DNA from: Aestuariibius insulae
Lineage (GTDB): Bacteria > Pseudomonadota > Alphaproteobacteria > Rhodobacterales > Rhodobacteraceae
Length of the DNA stretch: 64,000 bases
Assembly: GCF_040783535.2 (NCBI RefSeq)
Contig: NZ_JBFONW020000003.1
Coordinates: 310,001 to 374,000, forward strand
Direction of reading: 5' to 3'
This document shows, piece by piece, positions 54,147-62,863 of the stretch. Numbering within the stretch: position 1 is the stretch's first letter; every line of letters begins with the position of its first letter. The translations under genes were made by a program, and so were the position numbers. Below the pieces are notes generated by a model. That model was not told the origin of the DNA. It saw nothing but the letters and a program-made list of their open reading frames with translations, and did no database searches.

Positions 54147-55098
54147 GATCGGCCTTTCGGGCGGGGCGCAGGCCGTCCCAGCTGCGGCGGCTATCGAGCC
54201 AGCTTGCGATGGGGACGGCCCAGGTCTGGACGATGGAGAAGGCGCCGGCGAAGAGGACGGCCTTGCGGGAGTCGCGCGGCACCTCCTTGAGCAGGTACTG
54301 GCGCGCGGTGGGCAGGTCCATCTGGCCGACCTGGAGAATATCGTCGCCGCGTGCGTAATCGAGCGTCTCGCGGCACAGATCGTTGATATAGCCGTCGCGG
54401 TGGTGGGAGGCCTCGTCGAAGGCCTTTTTCATCGCGTCAGAGCCGCCGGTATAAGCGTTGCGAATGACGAAGCCGTCCTCTTCGAACCAGGCGTCCGCGC
54501 CGACCCCGAAGGCGGCGCGGTGGTTGCGCATGACGCCGCGCGCGATGCGCAGGTGGCGAAAGCGGGGGCGGGCGCGTTTTCCGTCGGGATAGACGTCGGT
54601 GAAGGATTGCGCGACGCGGCCCACGACGGCGGGAACCTGGCTGACGCTGGTGATCCGAAGGGGGCGCAGGCCGCCGCGCAGGAAAAGGAGAACAACGGTC
54701 AGCCCGTAAAGGATCCAAGAGACGCCCCGGCCCTGCGCGTCAGGATCGACCATGGCGAGGCCCAGATGCAGGACGGGCGCGTCGATGGCCGGGTCCTGCA
54801 GATCGATCCAGCGCAGGGCATTGAAGCCGATCAGCTCCTTGCTTTTGCGGTCGTAGACGAGGGTCAGGACGATATTGGCCCAGATTTCAGGATCATCGAG
54901 GAAGACGCCGTAATCGAGCGCGCCGCGCGGTTCGACCTTGTAGGCGAGCGCGGTGACGTCGGCGCGCAGGCGGGCCTGCTCTTCGCCGGGCAGGCTGAGG
55001 CCGGGGCGGTCATAAATGCGGGTGCGGTGGGGCCCGTTGACAAGCGTCAGGCGCATGTGCCGCTGGGTCAGCGAGGAGAGGAGCGCGAGCGGGGTCAT
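54139..55098 (-). CDS. GNAT-like N-acyltransferase (operon leader)
   Basis: The 319-residue protein has the acyl-CoA-binding motif VDPDAQGRGVSWILYGLTVV in a GNAT-like core, followed by helical C-terminal residues. A role in acylating an amino acid or peptide is suggested by the FeeM/PEP-CTERM-type group resemblance, but the substrate is unknown. It is the first gene of the five-gene operon; about 175 bases separate it from the PilZ gene, which is on the same strand. Confidence 0.65.
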   Translation of the reverse strand: MTPLALLSSLTQRHMRLTLVNGPHRTRIYDRPGLSLPGEEQARLRADVTALAYKVEPRGALDYGVFLDDPEIWANIVLTLVYDRKSKELIGFNALRWIDLQDPAIDAPVLHLGLAMVDPDAQGRGVSWILYGLTVVLLFLRGGLRPLRITSVSQVPAVVGRVAQSFTDVYPDGKRARPRFRHLRIARGVMRNHRAAFGVGADAWFEEDGFVIRNAYTGGSDAMKKAFDEASHHRDGYINDLCRETLDYARGDDILQVGQMDLPTARQYLLKEVPRDSRKAVLFAGAFSIVQTWAVPIASWLDSRRSWDGLRPARKADHV

Positions 55099-55273
55099 AC
55101 GACGCTGTCTGTTGGCCTGCGGATTGCGATGCGGGTCATTGGCGGGACTTGTCCTTTTCTGCTGCGCCCGGTCGGATCGGTTCTAGAGCGTGGCTCAGGA
55201 CAAGAAAACGGTGGAAAATCGGACTATTTGATGGCCGCGCCGCCTATGCGTCGGAAAGGGTGTGCCGAATGGT

Positions 55274-56233
55274 CTACACAGATCCCACCTGTGGCGCCTG
55301 AGGCGCGGTTATTGCAGATTTCGAGTTTTTTCGCGCCCGTCGTGCAAGTGTGCGGAAGAGCTTGCGAGGCACCGGGCGATTGAGCTGAACCCCCATATGG
55401 GTGTCGTTCAACCAGACAATACGGCCCTGGAATGGTTGGTCTTCAATCCGGAGACCAACCGGATCACCTTTGGCATGACTCGGAGTGAAAGGACGTTCGA
55501 TTTTGAGCCCGCTTTTGCTGATATCGGATGTTCTCACGATCAGGGATGCCCCTTTCAGATCGAGAGGGATGTCGAGTGAGAGATTGATCCGCCTCGCCCT
55601 CCTGCCGTTTTTTGTATGATGAGAGAGCGATCTCATGACGCGGGGAGCCAAGACCAGCGCTGCAAGAAGCACGAGCCCGCCGAGACCGGAGAGGATCGCG
55701 GTGAGCGGATGCCGTTGCGCTGTCTCCATGATCCCGTCGAGCGCGTTCTGCCGGCGTCCCGCCATAAGATCGACCCCGGTTCGCGCGTCCTGGCCGTCTT
55801 GATGGCCTGTCGTCGCCCCGGTGGCCAGGCGGGTATCGGTCCGGCAGTCAAAGGCGGATAATCTACGTCCGGCCGTGGCGATGATGTCCGCATTTTCGAG
55901 GCGCAGAGATTGATCGAGCAACGGGCCGGGACGGGCGGCTTGGCTGGACAATGTTTCGGCGGCTTGAAGGAACACCAGGATCTCCTTGCGGTGGGCCATC
56001 ATTGATGTCCCCTCCAATGCGTAGGTGACGCTGGCGGCGTTCAGGGTTCGCAGGTCGTAACGCAGCACATTGGCAGCATTCAGCCGGTCCGGTCGTGCCA
56101 GCGCCTTGGTCAGATTGACATAGCTGGCATAGGCGCGGTCAAGGCGGTCGAATACCCCGCATTCACGGGCATGGGCCTGCGACGCAAAAAGCGAAATGGC
56201 CCAGAAAAGTAGAAGAATTCGCGGTTGGATCAC
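55274..56233 (-). CDS. Membrane protein with periplasmic domain and PilZ domain
   Basis: The 319-residue protein has a signal/anchor at the start (LLLFWAISLFASQAHA), a helical periplasmic part (25-170), a membrane helix (about 178-197) and a C-terminal PilZ domain. The c-di-GMP motifs are RRARR (211-215) and DISKSG (237-242). It should sense c-di-GMP in the cytosol and pass a signal across the membrane. The GTG at 56233 is the start. It lies between the E1-like operon and fabF. Confidence 0.78.
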   Translation of the reverse strand: MIQPRILLLFWAISLFASQAHARECGVFDRLDRAYASYVNLTKALARPDRLNAANVLRYDLRTLNAASVTYALEGTSMMAHRKEILVFLQAAETLSSQAARPGPLLDQSLRLENADIIATAGRRLSAFDCRTDTRLATGATTGHQDGQDARTGVDLMAGRRQNALDGIMETAQRHPLTAILSGLGGLVLLAALVLAPRVMRSLSHHTKNGRRARRINLSLDIPLDLKGASLIVRTSDISKSGLKIERPFTPSHAKGDPVGLRIEDQPFQGRIVWLNDTHMGVQLNRPVPRKLFRTLARRARKNSKSAITAPQAPQVGSV

Positions 56234-56411
56234 AGCGTGGTCCCGTCCGTTCCAATCTGGCTCACGTCATCGCAGGCAGTCCTTAAGATCCGATGAATGA
56301 CGGTTTGCCCGAAGACATGCCGCGGAGTGCCGCGGCGGGGTCAGGCTTGCGGGGCGGCGGGGCGGCGTATATCTCTGCGCGTTGACAGATACAGCCTGCG
56401 GAGAACGGGAC

Positions 56412-57665
56412 ATGAGGCGAGTCGTTGTGACAGGGCTGGGGCTGGTGACGCCCTTGGCCGATGGAGTCGAGGCCAGCTGGAGCCGGATTCTCGAGGGCAA
56501 GTCGGGTGCCGGGACGATAACGGGCTTTGATCCAAGCAAGCTGGCGACGACCTATGCCTGCGAAGTCCCGCTCGAGGGCGAGGATGCGTTCAACGCCGAC
56601 ATCTATATGGAGCCCAAGGAGCAGCGGAAGGTCGATACCTTCATTCTCTTCGGGATCGCTGCCGCGGAGCAGGCCGTGCGCGATGCAGGCTGGATGCCGG
56701 AGGATCGCGAAAGCCTTGAACGGACGGGCGTGCTGATCGGATCAGGGATCGGCGGGCTCAACTCGATCGCCAATACGACGCTTCTGATGGCAGAGAAGGG
56801 GCCGCGACGGGTCTCTCCGTTCTTCGTGCCGGGGGCGCTGATCAATCTGATTTCGGGTCAGGTGAGCATCCGCTACGGCTTCAAGGGGCCGAACCATTCG
56901 GTCGTGACCGCTTGTTCGACGGGCGCGCATGCGATCGGGGATGCCTCGCGGCTGATCCAGTATGGTGATGCGGATGTGATGATCGCCGGCGGCGCCGAAG
57001 CGGCGATCTGTGAAATCGGGATTGCCGGTTTCAACGCGTGCAAGGCGCTTAGCACCAAGCGGGGAGATGATCCGCAGAAGGCCTCGCGGCCATACGATGC
57101 CGATCGTGACGGCTTCGTGATGGGTGAAGGGGCCGGGATCGTCGTGCTTGAGGAATACGAGCATGCCAAGGCGCGAGGCGCCAAGATCTATGCCGAGATT
57201 CTGGGATACGGGCTGTCGGGGGATGCCTATCACATCACCGCGCCCTCAGAGGATGGCGAAGGCGGCGAGCGGTCGATGCGGGCGGCGCTCAGACATGCGG
57301 GGCTGGAGCCTGCGGATATCGATTACATCAATGCCCATGGCACCTCGACCATGGCCGACACGATCGAGCTGGGCGCGGTCGAGCGTCTGATGGGAGAGGC
57401 CGCGAGCAAGGTCACTATGTCCTCGACCAAAAGCGCCACGGGGCACCTTTTGGGTGCGGCGGGCGCGATCGAGGCGATCTTCTCGATCCTTGCGATCCGC
57501 GATCAGGTCGCGCCGCCGACGATTAATCTGGACAATCCGGCGGTCGAGACGCCGGTCGATCTGGCGCCCAACGCCAAGCGGGAGCGCAAGATCGACGTGG
57601 CGCTGTCGAACTCGTTCGGGTTTGGCGGCACGAATGCCAGCGTGATCTTCGGAAAGCCAAGCTGA
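56412..57665 (+). CDS. fabF: 3-oxoacyl-ACP synthase II FabF
   Basis: The 417-residue condensing enzyme extends acyl chains. Catalytic Cys168 is in VVTACSTGAHAIGDAS, and the two histidines are in INAHGTSTMADT and KSATGHLLGAAG. It begins MRRVVVTGLGLVTPL. Its usual partner acpP is separated by 8.4 kb here. It overlaps mltG by one base (TGATG). Confidence 0.97.
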   Translation: MRRVVVTGLGLVTPLADGVEASWSRILEGKSGAGTITGFDPSKLATTYACEVPLEGEDAFNADIYMEPKEQRKVDTFILFGIAAAEQAVRDAGWMPEDRESLERTGVLIGSGIGGLNSIANTTLLMAEKGPRRVSPFFVPGALINLISGQVSIRYGFKGPNHSVVTACSTGAHAIGDASRLIQYGDADVMIAGGAEAAICEIGIAGFNACKALSTKRGDDPQKASRPYDADRDGFVMGEGAGIVVLEEYEHAKARGAKIYAEILGYGLSGDAYHITAPSEDGEGGERSMRAALRHAGLEPADIDYINAHGTSTMADTIELGAVERLMGEAASKVTMSSTKSATGHLLGAAGAIEAIFSILAIRDQVAPPTINLDNPAVETPVDLAPNAKRERKIDVALSNSFGFGGTNASVIFGKPS

Positions 57666-58843
57666 TGTGGCGCCATATCGCCTCGAACGCGCTGACGCTG
57701 CTGATCGTGATGATGTTTCTGGCAGGTGGTCTCATCGTCTGGGGGCAGCAGGAATATGTGGCCGAGGGGCCGCTGGACGACGCGATCTGTCTTGAGGTCG
57801 AGCGCGGCACCAATATGCGGCGGCTGAGCGGAAAGCTGGTCGATCAGGGGGCGATTTCCTCTCGGGCCATCTTTCGCATGGGCGCGGACTATAGCGACAA
57901 GACGAGCCAGTTGAAGGCGGGCAGCTTTCTGGTCCCGGCGGGCGCGTCGATGGAAGAGGTCATCGATATCGTCACGCGCGGCGGGGCGAGCACCTGCGGA
58001 ACCGAAGTCGTGTACCGGATCGGGGTCAATCAGGTGCAGACGGTCGTGCGCGAGCTGGATCCGGCGACGAATGAATATGCGGAAGTTGCCAAATTCACCC
58101 GCGAGGAGCCTGTGGCAGAGCGCTATACCGAGGTCAGCCAGGATCCCGATACGCGCTTCCGCGTCGCAGTGGCTGAAGGGGTGACCTCCTGGCAGATCGT
58201 TGATGCGCTGAATTCGTTCGATCTGCTAGAAGACGATGTGGACGAAGTGCCGGGTGAGGGCCTTTTGGCGCCGGACAGCTATGAGATTACGCCGGGCACC
58301 GAGGTCGACGATGTGCTGGCGCAGATGCAGAGCCGCCAAGAGCAGATCATGGAGGAGCTGTGGGCCGCGCGGTCCGAGGACGCTCCGGTCGGCACGCAGG
58401 AGGATGCGTTGATCCTAGCCTCGATCGTGGAGAAAGAGACAGCGGTGCCCGATGAGCGGCGGCAGGTGGCGAGCGTCTTTGCCAACCGGCTGGAGCAGGG
58501 CATGCGGCTCCAGACCGATCCCACGGTGATCTACGGGATCACTCGCGGAGAGCGGGTGCTGGGGCGCGGTCTGCGCCAGAGCGAGCTGCGCGCAGAGACG
58601 CCGTGGAACACCTATGTGATCGACGGCCTGCCGCCGACACCGATCGCCAATCCCGGACGGGCCAGCATCGAGGCTGCGCTCAATCCTGACGAGACCGACT
58701 ATATCTTCTTTGTGGCCGATGGGACGGGGGGACACGCCTTTGCCCAGACGCTCGATGAGCATAATCGCAACGTGGCCCGCTGGCGCGAGATCGAGGCGGA
58801 ACGCGCTGCGGCACAGGAGGCGGATGCTCCGGTGGAGAACTAG
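57665..58843 (+). CDS. mltG: Endolytic murein transglycosylase MltG
   Basis: The 392-residue inner-membrane enzyme ends glycan strand synthesis. It has one N-terminal helix (ASNALTLLIVMMFLAGGLIVWG), a LysM-like region, and the YceG domain with LASIVEKETAVPDERRQVASVFANRL, containing the catalytic Glu, then DPTVIYGITRGE and GLPPTPIANPG. It overlaps fabF, the usual fabF-mltG pair. Confidence 0.95.
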   Translation: MWRHIASNALTLLIVMMFLAGGLIVWGQQEYVAEGPLDDAICLEVERGTNMRRLSGKLVDQGAISSRAIFRMGADYSDKTSQLKAGSFLVPAGASMEEVIDIVTRGGASTCGTEVVYRIGVNQVQTVVRELDPATNEYAEVAKFTREEPVAERYTEVSQDPDTRFRVAVAEGVTSWQIVDALNSFDLLEDDVDEVPGEGLLAPDSYEITPGTEVDDVLAQMQSRQEQIMEELWAARSEDAPVGTQEDALILASIVEKETAVPDERRQVASVFANRLEQGMRLQTDPTVIYGITRGERVLGRGLRQSELRAETPWNTYVIDGLPPTPIANPGRASIEAALNPDETDYIFFVADGTGGHAFAQTLDEHNRNVARWREIEAERAAAQEADAPVEN

Positions 58844-58871
58844 GCGGGTTCGGTGAAGCCGGATATTGCGC

Positions 58872-59210
58872 CTAGTTTTCGACGGGATAGGGCTCTATCG
58901 AGATGTCGTCGTATTTTTCAGAGGCGATCGGACGGTCCTGCCAATAGATCTCGCAGGTAGCGTCGCCGGTTTCCGGCGCCTCGCAATATGTTGCCCAGCC
59001 GCTCGCGAACTGGCGGCTCCATTGGGTTACGTTCGCACATTCCCAGTCGAGCGTTGTGATCTCGCAGCTGTCCTTGTAGCAGATTTGGTAACTTGGCGGG
59101 TCGGATCCCAGGCTGCCATCCACGAAATTGGCGCAACCCGCTTGGACAGGTGAGGCAAGAAGAAGGCTGAAACCGAGAGCGGCACCAGCTCCGTAGATCT
59201 TCGCTAGCAT
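58872..59210 (-). CDS. Secreted cysteine-rich protein
   Basis: The 112-residue protein has a signal peptide (AKIYGAGAALGFSLLLASPVQA) and six cysteines in the mature part (GCANF, ICYKDSCEI, WECAN, TYCEAP, TCEIYW). It is probably a disulfide-bonded periplasmic or exported protein. I do not recognise a family. The ATG at 59210 gives the signal peptide. It converges with mltG. Confidence 0.65.
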   Translation of the reverse strand: MLAKIYGAGAALGFSLLLASPVQAGCANFVDGSLGSDPPSYQICYKDSCEITTLDWECANVTQWSRQFASGWATYCEAPETGDATCEIYWQDRPIASEKYDDISIEPYPVEN

Positions 59211-59517
59211 CAATGACCGTCCTGTTTCGGGAGTGCCGCGGTTCACGACCTTGCTGCCATGATTTCCGAAGAGACTATAGAATTCCAGCCTCAAGCTGTG
59301 CCGATCACCAAGTTCGGTTATTTATTAACGGAATATGACCATCGCGGACGGTGGGTGTTGCGTCTTACTATCTGAAAATATTGACTTTTTATTGGTCGAG
59401 GCGTATCTCTGCCTTCGCTAGACGCTGTGGTCCAGCCTGTCCGCTCCCCCGCGGGCCGGCATGGGAGGCGGCGGCCCTCCCTGCGTGGCGGATCCCCCAA
59501 AATGCAGGCAATCAAGA
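59211..59517. other. Intergenic region before the terminase genes
   Basis: This 307-base stretch lies between the divergent secreted-protein and small terminase genes. It is AT-rich between 59315 and 59400 and contains the promoter listed separately. No gene was found in it. Confidence 0.6.
59381..59409 (+). promoter_or_regulatory. Sigma-70-type promoter for the terminase genes
   Basis: TTGACT at 59381-59386 and TATCTC at 59404-59409 are spaced by 17 bases, a good vegetative match, 109 bases upstream of the small terminase start. Confidence 0.5.
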
Positions 59518-59850
59518 ATGAGCAGGACAGGCCAAACGCCCGATCCGGGTGACGAATTCGACGGTCAGTTGACCGAAAGCAGAGTGCTGTTCAAGGCACT
59601 GAGTGACGATCTGGCCGCGGCGCTGCGATCCCTCGACGGCGATTGCGCCTCTGGGGCCAGGGCAGTGAAGCAGAGGCGGGCGGCGCTGGTGGCGGCGCTT
59701 GAGCACGCGAAGGCCGTGGAGGCATGGATCGATGACGAACGTGACAAGACAGGCCGAGGCGGCAAGGCAAGTCCGCTCGACCTCGATGCGGTCCGCCATC
59801 AGATCGGGTGCCGCCTTCATCGCCTCCGGTCCTGCTGCAAGGCAGGATGA
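59518..59850 (+). CDS. GTA-like small terminase subunit (orfg1-type)
   Basis: The 110-residue, mostly helical protein lies directly upstream of a GTA-type large terminase and overlaps it. Features are a charged helix with LRSLDGDCASGARAVKQRRAALV and the C-terminal SPLDLDAVRHQIGCRLHRLR, which resembles the orfg1 product of Rhodobacteraceae gene transfer agents. The small terminase recognises DNA for packaging. Identification depends mostly on context and is moderate. Confidence 0.7.
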   Translation: MSRTGQTPDPGDEFDGQLTESRVLFKALSDDLAAALRSLDGDCASGARAVKQRRAALVAALEHAKAVEAWIDDERDKTGRGGKASPLDLDAVRHQIGCRLHRLRSCCKAG

Positions 59851-61135
59851 GTTTCTGCACGACCTTGGGGAGGCAGAGCTGCGCGCTCTGCCTTTCCTCT
59901 TCGAATTCTGGGCTATGGATCATCAGCTGCCGCCATCGGGGGACTGGCGCGCGTGGGTGATCCTTGGCGGGCGAGGTGCGGGGAAGACCCGGGCCGGCGC
60001 CGAGTGGGTCCGCTCGATCGTGGAAGGGTCGCTCCCTTCGAGTATCGGGCGGGCCCGGAGAATTGCGCTGATCGGGGAGACGGTTGAGCAGACGCGGGAA
60101 GTCATGGTCTTTGGCGAAAGCGGCATCCTTGCCTGCTCTCCGCCCGACCGGCGGCCCGAATGGATCGCCGGGCGCAAGATGCTGGTCTGGCCGAACGGAG
60201 CGACGGCGCAGGTCTTTTCCGCCCATGATCCTGAGAGCTTGCGGGGGCCGCAATTCGACGCGGCCTGGGTCGACGAGCTGGCCAAGTGGAAGAAGGCCGA
60301 AGAGACCTGGGACATGTTGCAGTTCGGGCTGCGTCTGGGGACGCGGCCACAGGTTTGTGTGACGACGACGCCGCGTCCGGTGCCGATCCTGAAGGCCTTG
60401 CTCGATCGAAGTTCGACCGTGATGACGCATGCGCCGACGGAGGCAAACGCCGCCAATCTGGCGGACGGTTTCCTCGAGGAGGTCAAGGCGCGCTATAGCG
60501 GGACGCGGCTGGGGCGTCAGGAACTGGATGGCATCCTGATCGATGAAATCGACGGAGCGCTCTGGTCCGGCGCTATGCTGGAGACGGCGCGTCTTGAAGA
60601 GGCGCCTGCGCTTAGCCGGATCGTTGTGGCTGTGGATCCTCCGGTCACAGGAAAGGCGGGGTCCGATGCCTGCGGGATCGTCGTCGCGGGAGCGGTCACG
60701 GATGGCCCTCCGCGCGACTGGACCGCCTATGTTCTGGCCGACCGGTCTGTGGAGGGTGCTTCGCCGCTGGCCTGGGCCAAGGCAGCCGTGGCCGCGAGCG
60801 AGGAGTTCGGGGCGGATCGATTGGTGGCCGAGGTCAATCAGGGCGGCGATCTGGTGGCCGAGATGATCCGGCAGGTCGGGCCGATGATCTCTTACAAGGC
60901 TGTCCACGCCTCGCGCGGGAAAACAGCGCGGGCCGAACCGGTTGCCGCGCTTTATGAACAGGGCCGTGTGCATCATCTGCGCGGCTTGGGACAGCTGGAA
61001 GAGCAGATGGGACTGATGAGCCATAGCGGCTTTAAAGGGCGCGGCTCTCCGGACCGGGTCGATGCGTTGGTCTGGGCCTTGACCGAGCTCATGCTGGTTC
61101 CGCAGGTGCGGCCGCAGATGCGCTCGCTCGGCTAG
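59732..61135 (+). CDS. GTA-like large terminase subunit (orfg2-type)
   Basis: The 467-residue packaging motor has the ATPase Walker A LGGRGAGKTRAGAEWVRS (about 78-95), the Walker B AAWVDELAKWKKAEETWDML, and the nuclease part with VVAVDPPVTGKAGSDACGIVV. The pattern and length match the GTA terminase rather than a typical phage. Start is uncertain: ATG at 59732 has GGAGG nine bases upstream; ATG at 59786 would give 449 residues. The portal and capsid genes that normally follow are absent here; nuoB lies 152 bases on. Confidence 0.9.
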   Translation: MTNVTRQAEAARQVRSTSMRSAIRSGAAFIASGPAARQDEFLHDLGEAELRALPFLFEFWAMDHQLPPSGDWRAWVILGGRGAGKTRAGAEWVRSIVEGSLPSSIGRARRIALIGETVEQTREVMVFGESGILACSPPDRRPEWIAGRKMLVWPNGATAQVFSAHDPESLRGPQFDAAWVDELAKWKKAEETWDMLQFGLRLGTRPQVCVTTTPRPVPILKALLDRSSTVMTHAPTEANAANLADGFLEEVKARYSGTRLGRQELDGILIDEIDGALWSGAMLETARLEEAPALSRIVVAVDPPVTGKAGSDACGIVVAGAVTDGPPRDWTAYVLADRSVEGASPLAWAKAAVAASEEFGADRLVAEVNQGGDLVAEMIRQVGPMISYKAVHASRGKTARAEPVAALYEQGRVHHLRGLGQLEEQMGLMSHSGFKGRGSPDRVDALVWALTELMLVPQVRPQMRSLG

Positions 61136-61287
61136 ATAGCAGGGTGCTTTGGCATCCGGCCGACGGGACAATCGGGCCTGATTTTTCTTTGAAAGCCTTT
61201 CGTGCCTCCCTGCGCGACGGGTCGACACGTTGACCCGCCTCTCGCACATGATTAGGTGAAGCCCATGGCCAGCGAGAGGAAGCAAGC

Positions 61288-61821
61288 ATGGGCGTTATGA
61301 CCGGAGCCAACACGGCCGGGTTCGACCGCGAGGTCGGCACGCAGACGCTGAACAAAGAGCTGCAGGACAAGGGCTTTCTGCTTACCTCGACAGAGGATGT
61401 AATCAACTGGGCCCGGACCGGATCGCTGCACTGGATGACCTTTGGACTGGCCTGCTGCGCGGTCGAGATGATGCATACCTCGATGCCGCGCTATGACCTG
61501 GAGCGGTTCGGGACCGCGCCGCGCGCTTCGCCGCGTCAGTCGGATCTGATGATCGTGGCGGGCACGCTTACCAACAAGATGGCGCCTGCGCTGCGCAAGG
61601 TCTACGACCAGATGCCAGAGCCGCGTTACGTGATCTCGATGGGGTCCTGCGCCAATGGGGGCGGCTATTATCACTACAGCTATTCAGTGGTGCGCGGCTG
61701 CGACCGGATCGTGCCAGTCGATATCTATGTGCCCGGGTGTCCTCCGACGGCAGAGGCGCTGCTTTACGGGATCCTGCAACTGCAAAAGAAGATCCGGCGG
61801 ACGGGAACGATCGTTCGTTAA
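61288..61821 (+). CDS. nuoB: NADH-quinone oxidoreductase subunit B
   Basis: The 177-residue subunit binds iron-sulfur cluster N2 of complex I. The cysteine motifs are FGLACCAVEMMH, SMGSCANGGGYYHY and VPGCPPTAEALLYG. It is normally preceded by nuoA, but no nuoA is found in the 152 bases upstream or before. It begins the nuo genes seen here. Confidence 0.97.
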   Translation: MGVMTGANTAGFDREVGTQTLNKELQDKGFLLTSTEDVINWARTGSLHWMTFGLACCAVEMMHTSMPRYDLERFGTAPRASPRQSDLMIVAGTLTNKMAPALRKVYDQMPEPRYVISMGSCANGGGYYHYSYSVVRGCDRIVPVDIYVPGCPPTAEALLYGILQLQKKIRRTGTIVR

Positions 61822-61833
61822 GAAAGAATAAGA

Positions 61834-62034
61834 ATGACGGAAGAGATTAAGCCGGGCATGGTGGTTGTCCTGAAGTCCGGCTCGCCCGACATGACGGTCG
61901 AAACAGTCAACCCAACGGAAAGTGGACCAAAGGCCGAATGTGTCATGTATGTGCGAACGGGATCGACACCGGTTATTCCGGCGGAGATGAGGAAGTTTGA
62001 AATCGCATGCGTAGCTCTGAGGCAGAAGAGATGA
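61834..62034 (+). CDS. YodC-like small protein (DUF2158)
   Basis: The 66-residue protein starts MTEEIKPGMVVVLKSGSPDMTVETV and matches the YodC/DUF2158 pattern of small beta-rich proteins with unknown role. It contains two cysteines (AECVMY, IACVAL). It lies between nuoB and nuoC, 12 bases after nuoB and overlapping nuoC by four bases (ATGA). Its base composition is lower in GC than the nuo genes, so it may be an addition to the operon. Confidence 0.78.
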   Translation: MTEEIKPGMVVVLKSGSPDMTVETVNPTESGPKAECVMYVRTGSTPVIPAEMRKFEIACVALRQKR

Positions 62035-62636
62035 CAGAAGCGTTGCAGGAACTGGGCGGCCATATCGAAGGCAAGCGGCCCGATTGTGTGCTGTCCTGGG
62101 AGGTCGCCCATGACGAGCTGACGGTCGATGTCGCCTTGGCGTCGTTGGTCGGGTTCGTGGAGTTTCTGAAAGCCGATCAGACATGCCGGTTCTCGACGCT
62201 GATTGATATCACAGCAGTCGACTATCCCGCGCGCGCAAAGCGTTTTGATGTGATCTATCACTTCTTGAGCATGTATCAAAACCATCGGATCCGCCTCAGG
62301 GTGCAAGTGCGCGAGGATGAGATGGTGCCGTCGATCCTCGAGATCCATCCGTCGGCCAACTGGTTCGAGCGCGAGATCTTCGACATGTTCGGACTGATCT
62401 TCTCGGGCCATCCGGATCTGCGGCGGCTGCTGACCGATTATGGCTTCCGGGGGCACCCGCTGCGCAAGGACTTTCCGACGACGGGCTATACCGAGGTGCG
62501 GTATGATGAGGGGCTCAAGCGCGTCGTCTACGAGCCGGTCGATCTGGTTCAGGAGTACCGGCAGTTCGATTTCATGAGCCCGTGGGAAGGGGCGGAATAC
62601 ATCCTGCCCGGGGACGAGAAGACGGAGACGAAATGA
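62031..62636 (+). CDS. nuoC: NADH-quinone oxidoreductase subunit C
   Basis: The 201-residue subunit lies in the quinone-module arm. It has ANWFEREIFDMFGLIFSGHPDLRRLLTDYGF, GHPLRKDFPTTGYTEVRYD and YRQFDFMSPWEG, all typical NuoC. The ATG at 62031 follows GAGG eight bases upstream and overlaps the YodC-like gene. Confidence 0.97.
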   Translation: MTEALQELGGHIEGKRPDCVLSWEVAHDELTVDVALASLVGFVEFLKADQTCRFSTLIDITAVDYPARAKRFDVIYHFLSMYQNHRIRLRVQVREDEMVPSILEIHPSANWFEREIFDMFGLIFSGHPDLRRLLTDYGFRGHPLRKDFPTTGYTEVRYDEGLKRVVYEPVDLVQEYRQFDFMSPWEGAEYILPGDEKTETK

Positions 62637-62863
62637 GCACTTTAGGTCTTTTTCCGTTCGGCGGCACCCCATACGAGATGGCGCTCCACCTTGTCGTGGC
62701 GATGTTCTGGGCCATCCCTATTTACGCGCTCGCCCTTCGTTTCGGTAAATCGTCCTTCTGGGCCGCAGCGACGCTTGTCGCGCCACTTCCCGTCGCTTCA
62801 ATTTTCTTATTTCTTCTGGCCTTCCCGAACCGTTGGCTCGAATTCCTTGAGGAGAAGTCCTGA
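62633..62863 (+). CDS. Small membrane protein within the nuo operon
   Basis: This 76-residue protein (MSTLGLFPFGGTPYEMALH...) has two hydrophobic helices and an acidic end (RWLEFLEEKS). It overlaps the nuoC stop by four bases (ATGA) and the nuoD start by one base. I do not recognise a family; it may stabilise the complex or be a regulatory extra. Unidentified small frames are known in nuo operons of Rhodobacter. Confidence 0.7.
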   Translation: MSTLGLFPFGGTPYEMALHLVVAMFWAIPIYALALRFGKSSFWAAATLVAPLPVASIFLFLLAFPNRWLEFLEEKS

